DNA from: JBMDXK01 sp048594375
GTDB lineage: Bacteria; Pseudomonadota; Alphaproteobacteria; Rhizobiales; Methylopilaceae
Reading direction: 5' to 3'
Assembly (NCBI GenBank): GCA_048594375.1
Contig: JBMDXK010000031.1
Span: forward strand, 1 to 42,284
Length of the DNA: 42,284 nucleotides
Position 1 is the stretch's first letter. Every line of letters begins with the position of its first letter. Under the pieces are notes generated by a model. That model had not been told where the DNA came from. It saw only the letters and a program-made list of their open reading frames with translations, and did not search any database. Below, piece by piece: positions 40,460 to 42,284 of the stretch. A program made the position numbers and the translations under genes.

Positions 40460-40541
40460 CAAATTTATAGTGTGCTACCACTTCAGTATATCGCGATAGC
40501 AAAAAGCTTAGAAATATCAGAGGGAAAGCATAAAACTATAT

Positions 40542-42284
40542 TCAGGATACGCGTAAATCAGAATTCATGCGTGTAGTTGCGCTGCCGTCTTTTTCATTGG
40601 TATTGCTGAAATGTTCAAACTCAGCTTCTTCCTGATCCCAAATGGAATCAGAAGTTATAGTTGCACCACGTCCATTGCGTTCAGAGAAAAGCGTCGTAGC
40701 ATAAGAACGTTTGTCCGCCTGATCTTCTTCCAAGATGCCAAGTTCATCCAAGTCATCCCACCAAGCATCTTGTTTGTTAGTCATTTTTTGCTTTTCAGGG
40801 TTTCCACGCCAATCATCCAGTGAAAGATCAACAATAAGACCTACGCCACCGACAACGGCGCCAACCCAGAAAAAGGGATGTGCAAGACGTGAAAGGTGAG
40901 AAGAAGTATTCACCCACTTCACTGGATTTTTAATCCACTTCCAAGATGAATTTCCTGCAAAATTTCCAATAAGTCCTGCAGTGCCTGCTATTGCAGAACC
41001 TGTTAATGATGCACCTGCCGCAATACGTAATCCGCTCGTAGCGGCCATTAAAGTATCATTATTTTTCTGGGCAATTTTTAAGCTCTGTGAACCAAGATAC
41101 ATATCAAGAACACCGCCAAAATCCGCAATAACGCCAAGCGTTTTATAAGCACTCATAAAGCCACGTTTAAATTTACCTGGATTAAGTTCTGTTGGATTCA
41201 TATTAAGAGTTTTACGCTCATCAAAATCCAGACCGACCGCATTTTTGGGGTTTTGAAGGATTGTTTTGTCATAAGTAAATTGACCGGCATTGTTCGGATC
41301 AGTTTTCACTTTTTGTTTAAACCAGATCTCTCCAATTTCATTTGTAAGAAGCATTTTTTGAGCAAAAGTATATTCACGATCAACTGCTGTTATGCCAACA
41401 TAATTGGTTAAACGTGCCGCCTGATCCAGTAACTTGGATGTCAAATTTCCCAAATGCCCTGCGACTGACATAAGGGTCAGAAAATCGCGAGCAGCTCCAA
41501 TGCGCTCATCTTTGGTTTTTGTTTGCCCTGTTGCGAGTTTCCATATACCTAACGATAGTCCGGCAAGACCAGTCAAAGAGCCCCAAACACCATAAGCTTG
41601 CATTCGTCCAAAGAAGCCTTTGAGACCTTCTCTATATTTCCAAGGAATATAAGCATTGTTATCAACGGTTTTGATAACATCTGTTACCGTAACACCGCGA
41701 ACCGCATTTGTTAAATCAACGCGGGATACATTGCCTTTCTGAGCCTGCAAACGCACATCTTTTAAACGTGTGACAAGAGTGTCATGCAAAGCTTGCTGGG
41801 CAGCTGCCGCAAATTTAGGATCATGAATTTCAGGGATATTTCCGGTTGCAGGTGTAATAGTTTTATTACCCATTTTAAAAGTATCATGCCACGTTGTATC
41901 AAACGCAGTTGATGTATGACGGGGCAAGGCAGAAATAACCTTTATGATATTAAACACGGCATCGGGAACAGGCTTATCACTCAGATTAATGATCTGCATT
42001 TCACTAAGCATCATCGTGGAAAGATCATCGGCCCATTGATTAATTTTTTCATCTGTCATTTCAGATATATCAACGCCATTAACCAATGCAGCCTCGGCTT
42101 CAGCAGCCATGCTGTTCACACCAAGAATATCCTTTGCCTCTGAGGCATCTTCCGGTGAAATAATACCTAATGATGTTATATAAGACTGCACCTCCATAGC
42201 CATATCCTGTCCTACCCCTTTCTTTTCACCTTCAAGCAATGCATTAGGTAAATTCGGATTAGTCAGTGTATTAATAAGTTTTTC
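40542..42284 (-). CDS. C-terminal part of a large hydrophobic-patch protein, unknown function (partial)
   Basis: An open frame that continues past the window edge, so the true start is not visible; about 579 residues are seen. Counted from a TTG at 42239, three hydrophobic, Gly/Ala-rich stretches stand out: about 215–237 (WGSLTGLAGLSLGIWKLA), 401–429 (GLRIAAGASLTGSAIAGTAG) and 455–472 (PFFWVGAVVGGVGLIVDLSL). They are separated by long hydrophilic helical regions. The tail is acidic and disordered. No family is recognised. Hydrophobic hairpins inside a soluble-looking protein are a pattern shared by pore-forming toxins, type III translocators and membrane-inserting effectors, which is only an analogy here. 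Like the gene at 14457–16109, it is AT-rich relative to the neighbours. Confidence 0.7.
   Translation of the reverse strand, partial: EKLINTLTNPNLPNALLEGEKKGVGQDMAMEVQSYITSLGIISPEDASEAKDILGVNSMAAEAEAALVNGVDISEMTDEKINQWADDLSTMMLSEMQIINLSDKPVPDAVFNIIKVISALPRHTSTAFDTTWHDTFKMGNKTITPATGNIPEIHDPKFAAAAQQALHDTLVTRLKDVRLQAQKGNVSRVDLTNAVRGVTVTDVIKTVDNNAYIPWKYREGLKGFFGRMQAYGVWGSLTGLAGLSLGIWKLATGQTKTKDERIGAARDFLTLMSVAGHLGNLTSKLLDQAARLTNYVGITAVDREYTFAQKMLLTNEIGEIWFKQKVKTDPNNAGQFTYDKTILQNPKNAVGLDFDERKTLNMNPTELNPGKFKRGFMSAYKTLGVIADFGGVLDMYLGSQSLKIAQKNNDTLMAATSGLRIAAGASLTGSAIAGTAGLIGNFAGNSSWKWIKNPVKWVNTSSHLSRLAHPFFWVGAVVGGVGLIVDLSLDDWRGNPEKQKMTNKQDAWWDDLDELGILEEDQADKRSYATTLFSERNGRGATITSDSIWDQEEAEFEHFSNTNEKDGSATTRMNSDLRVS

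Larger units (their letters stand above)
40039..40541. other. 503-base spacer upstream of thiO
   Basis: AT-rich non-coding stretch, especially from 40240 to 40360. It holds an imperfect palindrome at 40313–40342, a possible 32-codon micro-ORF at 40361–40459 containing an inverted repeat, and a TATCGCGATA palindrome at 40489–40498. It should contain the thiO promoter, but I cannot place a convincing one. No TPP-riboswitch core was recognised. Confidence 0.5.

Overview
The window is a gene-dense piece of an alphaproteobacterial chromosome of moderate G+C. The class assignment rests on several traits: a pyruvate dehydrogenase E1-beta subunit with its own N-terminal lipoyl domain, the order eno–ftsB–pdhA–pdhB–pdhC, a double cold-shock-domain protein, an alphaproteobacterial-type AsmA/DUF3971 protein, thiO/thiS/thiG genes, and an aminotransferase–hom–glpX block. 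The order or family cannot be fixed by eye. Nothing looks like a phage, an integrated plasmid, an insertion sequence or a CRISPR array.

Layout. 0–1 kb (plus strand): the 3' end of asd with its terminator, then an atypical kinase-fold protein. 1–13.6 kb (all minus strand, so read right to left): eno, ftsB-like, pdhA, pdhB, an 84-residue unknown, pdhC, a small serine hydrolase, a GNAT acetyltransferase, lpdA, a GlsB-type membrane protein, guaB and rsmB. This is a glycolysis-exit block (enolase plus all pyruvate dehydrogenase subunits) followed by GMP synthesis and ribosomal RNA methylation. 13.7–16.1 kb (plus): queF, then a 550-residue low-complexity, one-membrane-segment, coiled-coil protein of unknown function. 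16.2–26.5 kb (minus): thiE/tenI-like and thiG, two tiny exported proteins, glpX, hom, a class I aminotransferase, a lipoprotein and a very large AsmA-like protein. 26.6–32.3 kb (mixed strands): bcp, a PQQ-type sugar dehydrogenase, a LysR regulator divergent from a pirin, a DUF192 protein beside a double cold-shock protein, and gloA. 32.3–40 kb (minus): a PhyH-type dioxygenase, pabC and pabB, a GFA-family protein, two tandem tRNA-Glu genes, recJ, thiS and thiO. 40–42.3 kb: a 500-base spacer with palindromes, then the C-terminal part of a large hydrophobic protein that runs off the window.

Functional links. Thiamine thiazole synthesis is split: thiG and the ThiE/TenI-like gene lie at 16–17.6 kb, and thiS and thiO lie at 38.7–40 kb beside recJ. 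Asd (left edge), Hom and the aminotransferase belong to aspartate-family amino acid metabolism. PabB and PabC make p-aminobenzoate for folate.

Most interesting items. (1) Two large unrecognised proteins, at 14.5 kb and at the right edge, have secreted-effector or membrane-active character. (2) A pair of translationally coupled exported mini-proteins includes one with a duplicated Cys-x16-Cys motif. (3) A conserved-looking small protein sits inside the pdh operon. (4) Intrinsic-terminator hairpins lie just upstream of guaB and pdhA. (5) A 134-base duplication contains a complete promoter–tRNA-Glu cassette. (6) A palindrome/micro-ORF locus lies at 40.3 kb. None of these amounts to a proven new system. 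Start codons were chosen by eye from ribosome-binding sites and family alignments held in memory.
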